From: an uncultured Aquimarina sp.
Lineage (GTDB): Bacteria > Bacteroidota > Bacteroidia > Flavobacteriales > Flavobacteriaceae
Assembly: GCF_947492405.1 (NCBI RefSeq)
Contig: NZ_CANLMP010000001.1
Coordinates: 310,001-374,000, forward strand
DNA length: 64,000 bases
Direction of reading: 5' to 3'
In this document: in pieces, positions 15,987 through 25,749 of the stretch
Layout: every line of letters begins with the position of its first letter
Numbering within the stretch: the first letter of the stretch is position 1
Notes under the pieces: model-generated
The model's input: the letters and a program-made list of their open reading frames with translations, nothing else
Told to the model about the DNA's origin: nothing
Databases searched by the model: none
Made by a program: the position numbers and the translations under genes

Positions 15987-16283
15987 ATGTCATCTATAGA
16001 ACAACAAGCTAAAGGAAAAAAAGATGGAGAAATTAGATATCTAACTCCATTAAATATAGATACTACAAAAACGAAGAAATATTGTCGTTTTAAAAAATCA
16101 GGAATCAAGTATATTGATTATAAAGATCCAGATTTCTTAATGGCTTTCGTAAATGAGCAAGGTAAATTATTACCTCGCCGTCTTACAGGTACTTCTTTAA
16201 AATATCAGCGTAAAGTGAGTGTTGCTGTAAAGAGAGCAAGACATTTAGCATTAATGCCATACGTTGGTGATTTATTAAAATAA
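15987..16283 (+). CDS. rpsR: 30S ribosomal protein bS18
   Basis: 98 aa, slightly long because of a Bacteroidota-type N-terminal extension ([21 protein letters not shown]). The core [55 protein letters not shown] is the signature of bS18, which pairs with bS6 on the 30S platform. There is no CxxC zinc motif beyond the single cysteine. Second gene of the operon. Confidence 0.98.
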   Translation: MSSIEQQAKGKKDGEIRYLTPLNIDTTKTKKYCRFKKSGIKYIDYKDPDFLMAFVNEQGKLLPRRLTGTSLKYQRKVSVAVKRARHLALMPYVGDLLK

Positions 16284-16299
16284 AATTCGTCATAACATT

Positions 16300-16752
16300 A
16301 TGGAACTTATATTAAAGAAAGACGTTGAGAATCTAGGATTCGCAGACGATGTAGTAGAGGTGAAGAACGGTTATGGACGTAACTTTTTGATTCCTGGAGG
16401 TTTAGCTGTATTAGCGACTCCGTCTGCTAAGAAAGTTTTAGAAGAAACGTTAAAACAACGTGCTTTTAAAGAGAAGAAAGAAATTGAAGATGCTGAGAAA
16501 ATAGCTAAGAAAATTACTGGATTAGAAATTAAGATTGCTGCTAAAACAGGATCTGGAGATAAATTATTCGGTTCTGTTTCTAACGCTGATGTTTCTGAAG
16601 CTTTAGCAAAAGAAGGTGTAGAGCTAGAAAAGAAATTTATTACTGTACCTGGAGGAACTATCAAACGTTTAGGTCAGTATGAAGCATCTGTTCGTTTACA
16701 CAGAGCAGTAATTGCTCCAGTTGCTTTTGAGATTGTAGCTCAAGCTAAATAA
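16300..16752 (+). CDS. rplI: 50S ribosomal protein bL9
   Basis: 150 aa, normal length. The N-terminal rRNA-binding domain has MELILKKDVENLGFADDVVEVKNGYGRNFLIPGGLA, followed by the long Lys/Glu-rich connecting helix (about 45-78) and a C-terminal domain with GSGDKLFGSVSNADVSEAL. Last gene of the ribosomal operon, followed by a strong terminator at 16798-16826. Confidence 0.98.
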   Translation: MELILKKDVENLGFADDVVEVKNGYGRNFLIPGGLAVLATPSAKKVLEETLKQRAFKEKKEIEDAEKIAKKITGLEIKIAAKTGSGDKLFGSVSNADVSEALAKEGVELEKKFITVPGGTIKRLGQYEASVRLHRAVIAPVAFEIVAQAK

Positions 16753-16797
16753 TCTGAAAGTCTCATAATCAGTTAATAACTGGTTTATAAGAATATT

Positions 16798-16826
16798 TAA
16801 AACCGCTCATTTGAGCGGTTTTTTTG
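16798..16826 (+). terminator. Rho-independent terminator of the rplI operon
   Basis: AACCGCTCA (16801-16809) pairs with TGAGCGGTT (16812-16820), extended by flanking A-T pairs and followed by T7. Confidence 0.92.
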
Positions 16827-16863
16827 TTTAATTTCATTGGTACTCACACAAAAACAGCAATCA

Positions 16864-19800
16864 ATGAAAAAAAATATTCTCACTCTGGTTTTTGTATTAT
16901 TGGCAATAACCATTCGGGCTCAGGTAACAACTTCTAATATTTCTGGTTTAGTATATGATAATGCTAGCCAGCTATTGCCTGGAGCTAACGTAACAGCAAT
17001 CCACTCTCCGACAGGAACGACCTATGGAGGAACTACGAATTTTGATGGTCGTTTCGACCTTATTAATTTAAGAGTTGGTGGTCCATATCGAGTAACTATT
17101 AGTTATGTAGGTTTTAAGAAAAAGGTATACGATGATGTTTTTCTTCAATTAGGGCAAACTTATAATATAGATGTCGTTATGATAGAGGATGATAATCAGC
17201 TAGAAGAAGTAGTAATCACTACCAGTAAGAATGCTACCTTTAGTAGTGAAAGAACAGGAGCCGAAACCAGTATTGGTAATAGAGAATTAAAATCTTTACC
17301 TACGATTACACGTTCGGCAGCAGATTTTTATCGTTTAGAACCAACGGCGTCTAGTAACGGATCTTTCGGAGGAAGAAATGATCAGTTTAATAACTTTAGT
17401 TTAGATGGGTCTATTTTTAATAATCCTTTTGGTCTGGATGCAGCAACACCAGGTGGTCAGGCTAATGCACAGCCAATTTCATTAGATGCGATTGATCAGA
17501 TTCAGGTTTCTACAGCACCTTATGATGTGACTCAAGCTGGTTTTACAGGAGCATCAGTAAATGCTGTTACTAAAAGTGGTACGAACGAATGGAAGGGTAC
17601 TGTATATGGCTTTTACCGTAATCAAGATTTGACTGGAGATAAGGTGGGTGATGATGATATCATTGTTCCGGATCTTACTCAGGCTCAATATGGTCTTAGT
17701 GTAGGTGGTCCAATAATAAAAAACAAATTATTCATTTTTGGAAATTTTGAAATTGATGATCGAGAGGATTTAGGTTCAAATTTTTTAGCAGCAAGACCAG
17801 GGTTAACTGGAGCTAATATCTCAAGAGTATCTGCGGAAGATTTGGATTACGTTTCTCAACAACTTGGTTTGTTGGGTTATGAGACAGGACCTTATGAAGG
17901 ATATACGCATAATACGGAATCTACTAAAGGGATTTTAAAACTTGATTGGAATATTAATAACAATCATCGATTAGCTTTGATATATAACTTTTTGGACGCA
18001 TCTCGTGATTTGCCTGCAAATCCAGAAGCTATCGGAAGGAGAGGTCCAGATTTAACAACACTTCAGTTTAGAAATGCTGGATATACTATAAATAACAAGA
18101 TTAATTCGTTTTTGGTAGAATTGAATTCTAATTTTGGAGGGAATATATCTAATAAATTTCAAGCTGGATATACATTTTTTGATGATAGTAGAGATCCGTT
18201 TTCTGCACCAGCTCCTCCTATTAACATAGCGCAGGATGGTGTACGATATATTGTAGCCGGTCATGAACCTTTTTCTATTAATAATCGTTTAGAGCAAAAA
18301 GTGTATCAAGTGACGAATAACTTAAATATTGTTACTGGTAAACATACAATTACTTTAGGAGGAAGCTTTGAAAGATTTGAATTTGATAATTCATTCAATC
18401 TTGGTTTGTATACCTATTTTAATGCTAATGGAGGAGTCGGTACATTCGCTCCTGATTTTGATAGTGTTCGTATAACGGCTGGTTCTACTAATAGTTTTGA
18501 GCAAGCAATTAATAATGGTCTTATTGCAGAGGCTCTGGCTAATGCTCAAAATGTTTTTGATACAAATAATACTGCAGATAGTTGGGCATTAGCAGAAACC
18601 AATGTAGGGCAATTGGCATTTTATGCTCAGGATAAATGGAGAATGAGTGATCAATTTACTTTAACATATGGTATTAGAGTGGATCAACCGCTTTTCTTTG
18701 ATACTAGAGATAAAATTGCCGAAAATATTGAAAGAGCAGCTGGAGGAGAGTTTCCTGATGGGAATTATCAACCTGGAATTACATACTTCGATGAAAATGG
18801 AACCCCGACCAACTTGAACAGTTTAGATTTACCTTCTAAAAAATTACTAATTTCTCCAAGATTAGGTTTTAATTATGATGTAAAAGGAGATAAAACAATC
18901 CAAATAAGAGGAGGTACGGGTATTTTTACCGGACGTCTTCCTTTTGTGTGGATTGGTAATCAAGTTGCAAATCCAAATTTCTTTTTTTACACAACATCAG
19001 CACCGGATTTTCAGTTTCCTCAGGTGTTTAGAAATAGTTTAGGAGTAGATTATAAGTTTAAAAATGGGTTGATCGCTTCTACAGATATTATTTATACAGA
19101 AGATATTAATGCACAGATGGTTCGGAATTATGGATTAGCGAATCCTTCGGGAACACTGAATGGTGCGGATCAAAGACCTATTTATTTAGCATCTGATAGA
19201 GCAGTGAATGAATTTGGAGGCATAACAAATGCCTATGTATTTACAAATACTAATGTTGGTTACTCGTTTAATTGGTCTTTTAAATTGCAAAAGAATTTTA
19301 AGAATGGACTATTTGCTAGTGTTGCTTATAATTTCTTAGAAGCGGAAGATGCAAGCTCGCTGGATGCTGAAATTTCCAGTGATGCGTATGATAGAAATCC
19401 GGCTATTGGTAATGTTAATCAAGCTGTAAGTACCGCTTCTAGATATGGAGATAAACATAGAATTGTTGGGCAAATTAATAAGTCTTTTAATTATGGGAAA
19501 AATAAGCAATGGAGGACTTCATTAGGAGCTTTTTATGAATATGCTCAAGGAGGAAGGTTTTCATATACATATTCAGGAGATATAAATAATGATGGTTCCG
19601 TTTTGAATGATTTGATTTATATTCCTACTGAATCAGAACTTGCGTCGTATAATTTTAGCGGTACTCCAGCAGAACAGGCTGATCAGAGAGCAAGCTTAGA
19701 GGCTTATATACAGCAAGATGAATACCTAAGAGGACGCAGAGGAAATTATGCAGAGAAATATGCTATTCTAAGTCCTTGGAGAGGACGATGGGATGTAAAA

Positions 19801-20067
19801 TTATTACAAGATTATAATTTTCAAATTGGTGATAAAACAAATACTATCCAGTTAAGCGTTGATATCCTGAATTTCGGAAACTTATTAAACTCAGACTGGG
19901 GTGTAATAGAAATTCCTGTAAATGATCAACCAATTGGTGTTACAGTTGATGCTACCAATACGCCAACGTATTCATTTGATACTTCGCAGACTAAAACATT
20001 TGCTAATGACTTTAGCTTGGATTCTAGATGGCAGGCACAGGTTGGACTTCGATATATTTTTAACTAA
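16864..20067 (+). CDS. Oar-like TonB-dependent outer membrane receptor
   Basis: 1067 aa from the ATG at 16864, which begins a clear signal peptide (MKKNILTLVFVLLAITIRAQ); an upstream in-frame start at 16837 is rejected. A carboxypeptidase-regulatory-like beta domain spans about 25-110 (ISGLVYDNASQLLPGANVTA ... GGTTNFDGRFDLINL ... ISYVGF). Then come a plug domain (about 120-230, with SLDAIDQIQVSTAPYDVTQ and GASVNAVTKSGTNEW) and a large beta-barrel ending in an aromatic residue (RYIFN). The plan matches Oar-type receptors, which import or export unknown large substrates. No SusD-like partner or binding-protein gene is adjacent, so the substrate cannot be inferred. Confidence 0.92.
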   Translation: MKKNILTLVFVLLAITIRAQVTTSNISGLVYDNASQLLPGANVTAIHSPTGTTYGGTTNFDGRFDLINLRVGGPYRVTISYVGFKKKVYDDVFLQLGQTYNIDVVMIEDDNQLEEVVITTSKNATFSSERTGAETSIGNRELKSLPTITRSAADFYRLEPTASSNGSFGGRNDQFNNFSLDGSIFNNPFGLDAATPGGQANAQPISLDAIDQIQVSTAPYDVTQAGFTGASVNAVTKSGTNEWKGTVYGFYRNQDLTGDKVGDDDIIVPDLTQAQYGLSVGGPIIKNKLFIFGNFEIDDREDLGSNFLAARPGLTGANISRVSAEDLDYVSQQLGLLGYETGPYEGYTHNTESTKGILKLDWNINNNHRLALIYNFLDASRDLPANPEAIGRRGPDLTTLQFRNAGYTINNKINSFLVELNSNFGGNISNKFQAGYTFFDDSRDPFSAPAPPINIAQDGVRYIVAGHEPFSINNRLEQKVYQVTNNLNIVTGKHTITLGGSFERFEFDNSFNLGLYTYFNANGGVGTFAPDFDSVRITAGSTNSFEQAINNGLIAEALANAQNVFDTNNTADSWALAETNVGQLAFYAQDKWRMSDQFTLTYGIRVDQPLFFDTRDKIAENIERAAGGEFPDGNYQPGITYFDENGTPTNLNSLDLPSKKLLISPRLGFNYDVKGDKTIQIRGGTGIFTGRLPFVWIGNQVANPNFFFYTTSAPDFQFPQVFRNSLGVDYKFKNGLIASTDIIYTEDINAQMVRNYGLANPSGTLNGADQRPIYLASDRAVNEFGGITNAYVFTNTNVGYSFNWSFKLQKNFKNGLFASVAYNFLEAEDASSLDAEISSDAYDRNPAIGNVNQAVSTASRYGDKHRIVGQINKSFNYGKNKQWRTSLGAFYEYAQGGRFSYTYSGDINNDGSVLNDLIYIPTESELASYNFSGTPAEQADQRASLEAYIQQDEYLRGRRGNYAEKYAILSPWRGRWDVKLLQDYNFQIGDKTNTIQLSVDILNFGNLLNSDWGVIEIPVNDQPIGVTVDATNTPTYSFDTSQTKTFANDFSLDSRWQAQVGLRYIFN

Positions 20068-20092
20068 ATGATTAGATTTATTAAAGGTTATA

Positions 20093-20128
20093 GATCCGTT
20101 CTTAATTTATTGGGAACGGATTTTCTTT
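20093..20128 (+). terminator. Rho-independent terminator of the Oar-like gene
   Basis: ATCCGTTC (20094-20101) pairs with GAACGGAT (20114-20121) over a 12-nt loop and is followed by TTTCTTTTA. Confidence 0.82.
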
Positions 20129-20226
20129 TATAGCGGTTTCTATTTCTAATAGTTTTCTATAAAAAAAGATAGTGTTTTTTTGAAAACATACTTAGTAGTC
20201 TTTTATTCTGATTGTTGATTAATGCT

Positions 20227-20234
20227 TATTTTTG
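20227..20234 (+). promoter_or_regulatory. -7 promoter element TATTTTTG
   Basis: A perfect TAnnTTTG match lies 21 nt before the ATG at 20256. No convincing -33 TTTG is found at the usual distance. Confidence 0.45.
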
Positions 20235-20255
20235 CAGCCAATTTTAGGAGAAAAG

Positions 20256-20735
20256 ATGAAATATCAAAGACTTACCAAAGAACAATTTGAAGAATTACAT
20301 CAGGAATTCATCAATTTTTTAGCAACACAATCTATTACTGCAGACGAATGGAGTGAGATTAAAGAAAACAAACCTGAGGTAGCAGAAGAAGAGCTAGATA
20401 TCTTTAGCGATTTGGTTTGGGAAGGAGTCTTGAGTAATGCTCAATTTTTAGAACACTTTTCTAAAGATCAAATTCATCTATTCTATCTGGGTGAAACCGA
20501 AATGAATCTTATAGCTATAAAAGTGAATGTTCCTGATATTGACATTACGACTCAACAAGGGTATGATTGGTTAAGAAATAATTTATTAGATGATCAGGTA
20601 GCTTTTTATAATGCTAATAAAGATTATAGTGAAGACTCTAACATGGATAAATTCAAACTTATTTTACAAGGTGCTAATATTACTAAAGGCGAATTGTATC
20701 AGTATTTTGAGAAAATTGTTAGTGCTAATAAATAA
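20256..20735 (+). CDS. Conserved Bacteroidota protein (DUF6495-like)
   Basis: 159 aa from the ATG at 20256, preceded by AGGAG at 20247-20251, one of few clear ribosome binding sites here; a frame start at 20232 is rejected. The protein is soluble and acidic with KYQRLTKEQFEELHQEFINFLA at the N-terminus, EEELDIFSDLVWEGVL near residue 45 and a C-terminal KGELYQYFEKIV. It resembles a short protein widespread in flavobacteria annotated as DUF6495; that name is from memory. Function is unknown. It is convergent with the next gene, 11 nt apart. Confidence 0.75.
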   Translation: MKYQRLTKEQFEELHQEFINFLATQSITADEWSEIKENKPEVAEEELDIFSDLVWEGVLSNAQFLEHFSKDQIHLFYLGETEMNLIAIKVNVPDIDITTQQGYDWLRNNLLDDQVAFYNANKDYSEDSNMDKFKLILQGANITKGELYQYFEKIVSANK

Positions 20736-20746
20736 TTTGGTACTTT

Positions 20747-21190
20747 TTATTTTTTAGTTTTAGTAAGTAACTGTTGTAAACCTTTGTTAGATAGAATATG
20801 ACCATTAAAAGAGTATGAGTCTTGAGTTAAGCTAAATTTTACTTGACAATTTCTGTCAAACTTTTTGCTAAATAAGATATTGGGAATATTACTGGGCTTA
20901 TGAGTATATTTTACTTTTCGGCCTTTTATTTCTTTTGATTTGATTCTTTTTATTGTTATCCCGAAAATACTTTTCATTAATAAGGTCTTGTCTTCTAGTT
21001 TAATAGTATGAACCATAAATAAATTAATCAAAACTATAGTTCCAACACTGATAAGTTTTACATCATTCGAGAATGAAATTAATACTCCTCCGCTCAAAAA
21101 CAATTTTCCAAAGGATACAGCTAAAAAGGTTCCTAAAGAAATTAGCCCAAATCTAGCACTTAGAAAAAATGAGTCTCTTTGAAAAATCAT
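20747..21190 (-). CDS. Hypothetical membrane protein with PH-like C-terminal part
   Basis: 147 aa. Two hydrophobic segments at about 10-36 and 42-60 are followed by a basic soluble half. The arrangement (two membrane segments, then strands such as LLMKSIFGITIKRIKSKEIKG) recalls bacterial PH-domain proteins, but the similarity is weak. No catalytic motif. It is located after the MacB-type permease on the same strand, 134 nt apart, across a heptamer repeat array. Confidence 0.6.
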   Translation of the reverse strand: MIFQRDSFFLSARFGLISLGTFLAVSFGKLFLSGGVLISFSNDVKLISVGTIVLINLFMVHTIKLEDKTLLMKSIFGITIKRIKSKEIKGRKVKYTHKPSNIPNILFSKKFDRNCQVKFSLTQDSYSFNGHILSNKGLQQLLTKTKK

Positions 21191-21272
21191 ATCTTATATG
21201 GCCAAAAGTTGATATACTATTTTTTTGATTTTCATAGTTCTTGTTGGTGAGGTAAACATAGTTTATTAAACT

Positions 21273-21328
21273 CGACTACCGACTACCGACTACCGACTAC
21301 CGACTACCGACTACCGACTACCAACTAC
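21273..21328. repeat. Heptanucleotide tandem repeat (CGACTAC x7 plus one variant)
   Basis: Seven perfect CGACTAC units run from 21273 to 21321, and a CAACTAC variant fills 21322-21328. The last unit overlaps the stop codon of the MacB-type permease (21325-21327 on the minus strand). Copy number changes would therefore alter the 3' untranslated region but not the protein. Confidence 0.9.
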
Positions 21329-22566
21329 TCATACCTCAATGACTCTATAGGATCTTGTCTAGCAGCTTTTACTGCAGGATACGATCCAGAAACCACCGCG
21401 GTTAGGAAAGAAGTGACTACTGCAGCAAAGATCGCTAGCCACGGAATGCTAAATTCAAAACCAGAAACCGCCACTATAATTGCTCCAATGGTGATGCCGA
21501 GTATAATACCAACGATACCGCCGATTTGTCCTATAATTACGGTTTCCATAAAGAATTGACTTGATATGGTGTTCTTTTTGGCTCCAAGGGCTTTACGTAC
21601 TCCTATTTCTCGAGTTCGTTCCGTAACAGAAACCAGCATGATATTCATTAAAGCAATAGAGGATCCAAAAATAGTAATGATACTAATGATCCAGGCTGCC
21701 CAGTATAGATACCCGGTGATACTCGAAATACGGTTAATAAGGTCTTCGCTTCGTTCTAAACCAAAATCATTTTCTTCTACAGGATTTAAGCCTCTTATTT
21801 TTCTAAAAGTTATAATTGCTTCATCTTGTGCACCTTCTAAGAATTGCTTGTCATCAACTTTTACACTGATATTGTAATTGATACTAGGTAAAGTATAAAT
21901 AGAACGAGCAACTTGAAGCGGAATTAATACTTTAAGATCTTGATTATTTCTGAAAGTAGCTCCTTTACTTTCTAAGACACCAATAACTTTAAACTTAACA
22001 CCTCTAATGCTGATGGTTTTGTTAATAGGGTCTGTGTCTTTAAAGATATTCTTTTTAAAATCCGATCCGATTAAACATACGTTATTGTTATTTTCTATAT
22101 CAAAAAAGGTGAAACTTCTCCCGAATTCAACTTCAGTTCCAGTATTCTCTAGATAATTTTCATTCACACCTACTACGGATGCTTCAGGATCCGTCTTCTC
22201 ATTTTCGAATTTAACTTCGGCGTTTTTAGTTCCTGTAAAGGATACAGAAGTTTTAGAAAAAGGATATTGAAACTTTTCTTTAAACTGTCTTACATTACGA
22301 TAGCTGATAATAGGGTTTATTTTCTCTCTTTCGCCACTTCCTCCACGTCTTGTGGTAAATTCATAGCGTTGAATATTAAATGTATTAGATCCCATTGAGG
22401 CAAAATCACCTGTAATCGTATTTTCTAAAGCTCCAAGAAATGTAAGAATACCAACTAGTGCAGTAATACCAATGGCTATAATCAAAACGGTAAGAATCGT
22501 ACGTAAAAGCTGTCCTTTTATGGAATCTAATGCGATACGGATATTCTCTCGAAAAAGTGAAAACAT
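21325..22566 (-). CDS. MacB-type ABC transporter permease (FtsX family)
   Basis: 413 aa inner membrane protein. Plan: one N-terminal membrane segment (about 20-45), a MacB periplasmic core domain (about 46-270), then three membrane segments of the FtsX domain (about 285-310, 335-365, 375-400). Typical motifs are GQLLRTILTVLIIAIGI, NIMLVSVTERTREIGVRKALGAK and GSYPAVKAARQDPIESLRYE. Such permeases use mechanotransmission to work on envelope substrates (lipoproteins, peptides, drugs). No ATPase or adaptor gene is adjacent, so its partner must be elsewhere. Confidence 0.92.
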   Translation of the reverse strand: MFSLFRENIRIALDSIKGQLLRTILTVLIIAIGITALVGILTFLGALENTITGDFASMGSNTFNIQRYEFTTRRGGSGEREKINPIISYRNVRQFKEKFQYPFSKTSVSFTGTKNAEVKFENEKTDPEASVVGVNENYLENTGTEVEFGRSFTFFDIENNNNVCLIGSDFKKNIFKDTDPINKTISIRGVKFKVIGVLESKGATFRNNQDLKVLIPLQVARSIYTLPSINYNISVKVDDKQFLEGAQDEAIITFRKIRGLNPVEENDFGLERSEDLINRISSITGYLYWAAWIISIITIFGSSIALMNIMLVSVTERTREIGVRKALGAKKNTISSQFFMETVIIGQIGGIVGIILGITIGAIIVAVSGFEFSIPWLAIFAAVVTSFLTAVVSGSYPAVKAARQDPIESLRYE

Positions 22567-22781
22567 AGTGGGTGAATTAGTATCATTTGCAGTATAAGAC
22601 TACAAAACGAGTCTAAAGTTACTCAAAAAAGTAAATTTTCTGGATATAAGTAAAACTCTTTATGGTTTTCGTGTAAAATTTTAAAGCTTTTTTAGATATT
22701 TACATCCTTTAAGAAAAGATAATTGTTGATGCAGATATTGATAAAATAACCTCTATCTAGCAAAATATGTAGAAAAAATAT

Positions 22782-24152
22782 ATGGCACAAAAACCATCCA
22801 TACCAAAAGGAACACGAGACTTTTCTCCGATAGAAGTGGCAAAGAGAAGTTATATAATGAATACAATCAAAGAACAATTTCAGTTATTTGGTTTTCATCC
22901 TATAGAGACTCCTAGTTTTGAGAATAGTGATACCTTAATGGGTAAATATGGAGAAGAAGGAGATCGATTGATTTTTAAGATACTAAATAGTGGAGATTAT
23001 CTGAGTAAAGTCGATGATGCTTTATATGCTAGTAAAGAAAGTATAAAGATGACTTCTAAGATAAGTGAAAAAGCACTCCGTTATGACTTAACCGTTCCTT
23101 TTGCACGTTATGTAGTTCAACATCAAAACGAGATTGACTTTCCGTTTAAACGGTATCAGATACAACCAGTTTGGCGCGCTGATCGTCCACAAAAAGGTAG
23201 GTTTAGAGAATTCTATCAATGTGATGCTGATGTAGTAGGAAGCAAGTCTTTATGGCAAGAAGTTGATTTTATTCAATTGTATGATAAAGTATTTAGCAAA
23301 TTAGGATTGAATGGGGTTACCATTAAAATGAATAACCGTAAAATTCTTTCTGGTATTGCAGAAGTCATTGGTGCTAGTGACAAATTGATTGATTTTACTG
23401 TTGCTTTGGATAAGCTAGATAAAATAGGTGAAGACGGAGTTAAAAAAGAAATGTTGGCTAAAGGAATTTCTGAGTCAGCAATTGATAAAGTGAAACCACT
23501 TTTTAATTTTACAGGAACCACTTCAGAAAAAATAGATAAATTAAAAGATTTGTTGGCTTCTTCTGAAGAAGGAATAAAAGGTGTTGAAGAACTAGAATTT
23601 ATTATAAATACGATTAACGAAATTCCTTTAGATAAAACCTCTCTTGATTTAGATGTAACATTAGCTAGAGGTCTTAATTACTATACTGGCGCGATTTTTG
23701 AAGTTTCTGCTCCAGAAGGAGTGAAAATGGGATCTATTGGTGGTGGAGGCCGCTATGACGATCTTACCGGAATTTTCGGATTAAAAGATGTAAGTGGTGT
23801 TGGTATTTCTTTTGGATTAGATAGAATATATCTTGTGCTAGAAGAATTAGGATTGTTTCCAGAAACAGTAGCTCCATCTACAAAAGCATTATTTATTAAT
23901 TTTGGAGAGATCGAAGCGTTGTATTGCTTAAAAGCTATACAACAACTAAGGAGTAATGGAACGATTGCGGAACTATACCCTGATAGTGCAAAAATGAATA
24001 AGCAGATGAAATATGCTAATAAAAGAGCTGTTCCTTTCGTGATTCTTGCAGGTGCTTCAGAAGTGGAAAATAATAGCTTTACGGTTAAAAATATGGAAAC
24101 AGGTACTCAGGAATCAATGGATTTAAAAGAATTAAAAGTACTTTTACAATAG
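22782..24152 (+). CDS. hisS: Histidine--tRNA ligase
   Basis: 456 aa cytoplasmic class II aminoacyl-tRNA synthetase. Seen: KGTRDFSP at the start, motif 2 around FRYEF-equivalent [31 protein letters not shown], the histidine-binding [15 protein letters not shown] and motif 3 [15 protein letters not shown], then the anticodon-binding domain from about residue 365. Full length and ordinary. Divergent from the MacB-type permease. The lipoprotein gene downstream starts 57 nt after the stop and may be cotranscribed. Confidence 0.98.
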   Translation: MAQKPSIPKGTRDFSPIEVAKRSYIMNTIKEQFQLFGFHPIETPSFENSDTLMGKYGEEGDRLIFKILNSGDYLSKVDDALYASKESIKMTSKISEKALRYDLTVPFARYVVQHQNEIDFPFKRYQIQPVWRADRPQKGRFREFYQCDADVVGSKSLWQEVDFIQLYDKVFSKLGLNGVTIKMNNRKILSGIAEVIGASDKLIDFTVALDKLDKIGEDGVKKEMLAKGISESAIDKVKPLFNFTGTTSEKIDKLKDLLASSEEGIKGVEELEFIINTINEIPLDKTSLDLDVTLARGLNYYTGAIFEVSAPEGVKMGSIGGGGRYDDLTGIFGLKDVSGVGISFGLDRIYLVLEELGLFPETVAPSTKALFINFGEIEALYCLKAIQQLRSNGTIAELYPDSAKMNKQMKYANKRAVPFVILAGASEVENNSFTVKNMETGTQESMDLKELKVLLQ

Positions 24153-24209
24153 ATAACGTAATTACCAGACTAAAAATAAACACTATTTAACTACCCTAAA
24201 ATTAGAATT

Positions 24210-24686
24210 ATGAAAAATATCTTATTGAGTTCATTGTTATGTCTCTTGCTAGTATCTGTGGTATCTTGTAAAAAAGACCCTAAATCTGATAAAGTAGAAG
24301 TTGTGGAGGAGGTTGTAGACTCAACAGATGTAGTAGAGGTTGTAGAGGAAAAGAAGCCAGTGGTAAAAAAGAAAAAGAAAAAGAAAACAACGAAAAAGAA
24401 GCCAAAAACAAACGTTATAGAAGTTCCAGCTGGTGCGCCTTCTTTTAATAGTACTGCTGCTAGAAAATATGTTAGAGATTATGAAGCATACGTTTCTAAA
24501 TACAAAAAAGCGGTCGAATCCAAAGCGGATATGGACGCTTTCCTAAAATTGAGCAAATCTAGTAGTGATTTAACGAAGCAATATAGAAAATTGATTTCTA
24601 CATTACCTGCCGGAGAAATTGAAAAAATGAGTAAATATATGCAGGAAAAAACAAAACAGATCGATGCTTTGAGTCGACAGATGTAA
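24210..24686 (+). CDS. Lys-rich lipoprotein
   Basis: 158 aa. The signal peptide ends in a lipobox (VVSCKK, Cys20). It is followed by a Val/Glu-rich acidic stretch (about 27-50), a run of lysines (about 55-67) and a C-terminal helical region of about 75 residues rich in Lys and Ser (ARKYVRDYEAYVSKYKKAVESKADMDAFLK). No named family. The last 60 nt of this gene and its terminator recur in decayed form at 26811-26935, on the other side of a two-gene cassette. A periplasmic membrane-anchored role is inferred from the lipobox. Confidence 0.8.
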   Translation: MKNILLSSLLCLLLVSVVSCKKDPKSDKVEVVEEVVDSTDVVEVVEEKKPVVKKKKKKKTTKKKPKTNVIEVPAGAPSFNSTAARKYVRDYEAYVSKYKKAVESKADMDAFLKLSKSSSDLTKQYRKLISTLPAGEIEKMSKYMQEKTKQIDALSRQM

Positions 24687-24716
24687 AATCTATAATAAAA
24701 TATTTTTTGATTAGAG

Positions 24717-24746
24717 AACCATCTTATTTTTTAAGGTGGTTTTTTA
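24717..24746 (+). terminator. Terminator of the Lys-rich lipoprotein gene
   Basis: AACCATCTT (24717-24725) pairs with AAGGTGGTT (24733-24741), allowing one wobble pair, and is followed by T6. A related hairpin is at 26901-26931. Confidence 0.75.
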
Positions 24747-24774
24747 GTATAATATAAATTATCAAATCATAGGT

Positions 24775-25749
24775 TTATTTTACCATACAAACAGAATTAA
24801 TATTACCATTATAATCATATTCAATAACCGAGTTTGACGGATCTAAGACCCACGCGTCATTTACAATAAATTTGTAATGATGTTTTCCGGCAGAAAGAAG
24901 TATCGTGTATTTCCATCCATTGGTTGTTTTTTCCATAATATAATCATTCTCCGACCAGTTATTAAAGGAACCGGATAATATTACTTTATCTGCATTTAAA
25001 TATCCATTAAGAACAAAGTTTATTTGCTTCTTAATATTTATTATGGAATTGTAGCCTTGATATTCATTCAATGTCTTATTAGGATTAATAGGGTCTTCCA
25101 TCCATTCGCCATCTACAATAAACTTATATTGATATTCTCCCGGTTTTATTTGTAATGTTAGCACCCAACCATCTTCGGTTTTATTCATTTCATAAATGTG
25201 TTCATTCCATTTGTTGAAACTTCCACTTAAAATAACTTTATCAGCTTCTGTATGCCCCGGTAAGTTAAAGGTCATGTTCCCTTGATTATCAGGATAAGCC
25301 ACAGTATACATTTTTAAGTTATATACATTTAGAGAGTGTCCATTTTTTTTAGCTCGCGTTATATTTAGATCTTTTTTTGATGGTTCAGCCCAATAGTTGT
25401 TATTAACTACAAACTTAAATTCCCAAGAGAGTTCGTCAGAAAAATCTTGGATATTTTTTCTAAGTTCATATATATTATCATCAATTTTGGTCATTCTCCA
25501 TTGTTTTTTTGACCAATTATTAAACTTACCAGAAACAACTACGTTTTTTATATCTAAATCCTGAAAGTCGTGTATACTTCCGTGGGTGTCAGATGTTACT
25601 CTGTCATAATCTCTCTTATCGAAAGTAAATACAAGTTCATCACCATCAATTCGGTATCCTTTTACTTTTTTGTACTCATTTTGAGCGTATATGGATATAC
25701 TTATAAAAGCAAATAAGGAATAAATAATATATAATGTTATTTTTTTCAA
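24775..25749 (-). CDS. Secreted protein with three glycogen-binding-like (AMPK-CBM/E-set) domains
   Basis: 324 aa with a signal peptide ending IYAQ (residue 23). Three copies of a carbohydrate-binding E-set fold like that of the AMPK beta subunit are seen at about residues 68-123, 158-225 and 243-305. Each has V-x-(V/L)-SG-x-FN-x-W, a central W/Y strand, a YKFIV-type strand and a W-x-x-DP/EP end. There is no catalytic domain. The start is TTG at 25749; it overlaps the upstream TGA stop as TTGA, which explains the unusual start through translational coupling. A periplasmic or surface glucan-binding role is inferred. No polysaccharide enzymes are adjacent. Confidence 0.8.
   Translation of the reverse strand: MKKITLYIIYSLFAFISISIYAQNEYKKVKGYRIDGDELVFTFDKRDYDRVTSDTHGSIHDFQDLDIKNVVVSGKFNNWSKKQWRMTKIDDNIYELRKNIQDFSDELSWEFKFVVNNNYWAEPSKKDLNITRAKKNGHSLNVYNLKMYTVAYPDNQGNMTFNLPGHTEADKVILSGSFNKWNEHIYEMNKTEDGWVLTLQIKPGEYQYKFIVDGEWMEDPINPNKTLNEYQGYNSIINIKKQINFVLNGYLNADKVILSGSFNNWSENDYIMEKTTNGWKYTILLSAGKHHYKFIVNDAWVLDPSNSVIEYDYNGNINSVCMVK

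Noticed and set aside
21325..22566. MacB-type permease as part of a complete macrolide exporter
   Set aside because: No ABC ATPase or adaptor gene is adjacent, so only an orphan permease can be claimed.
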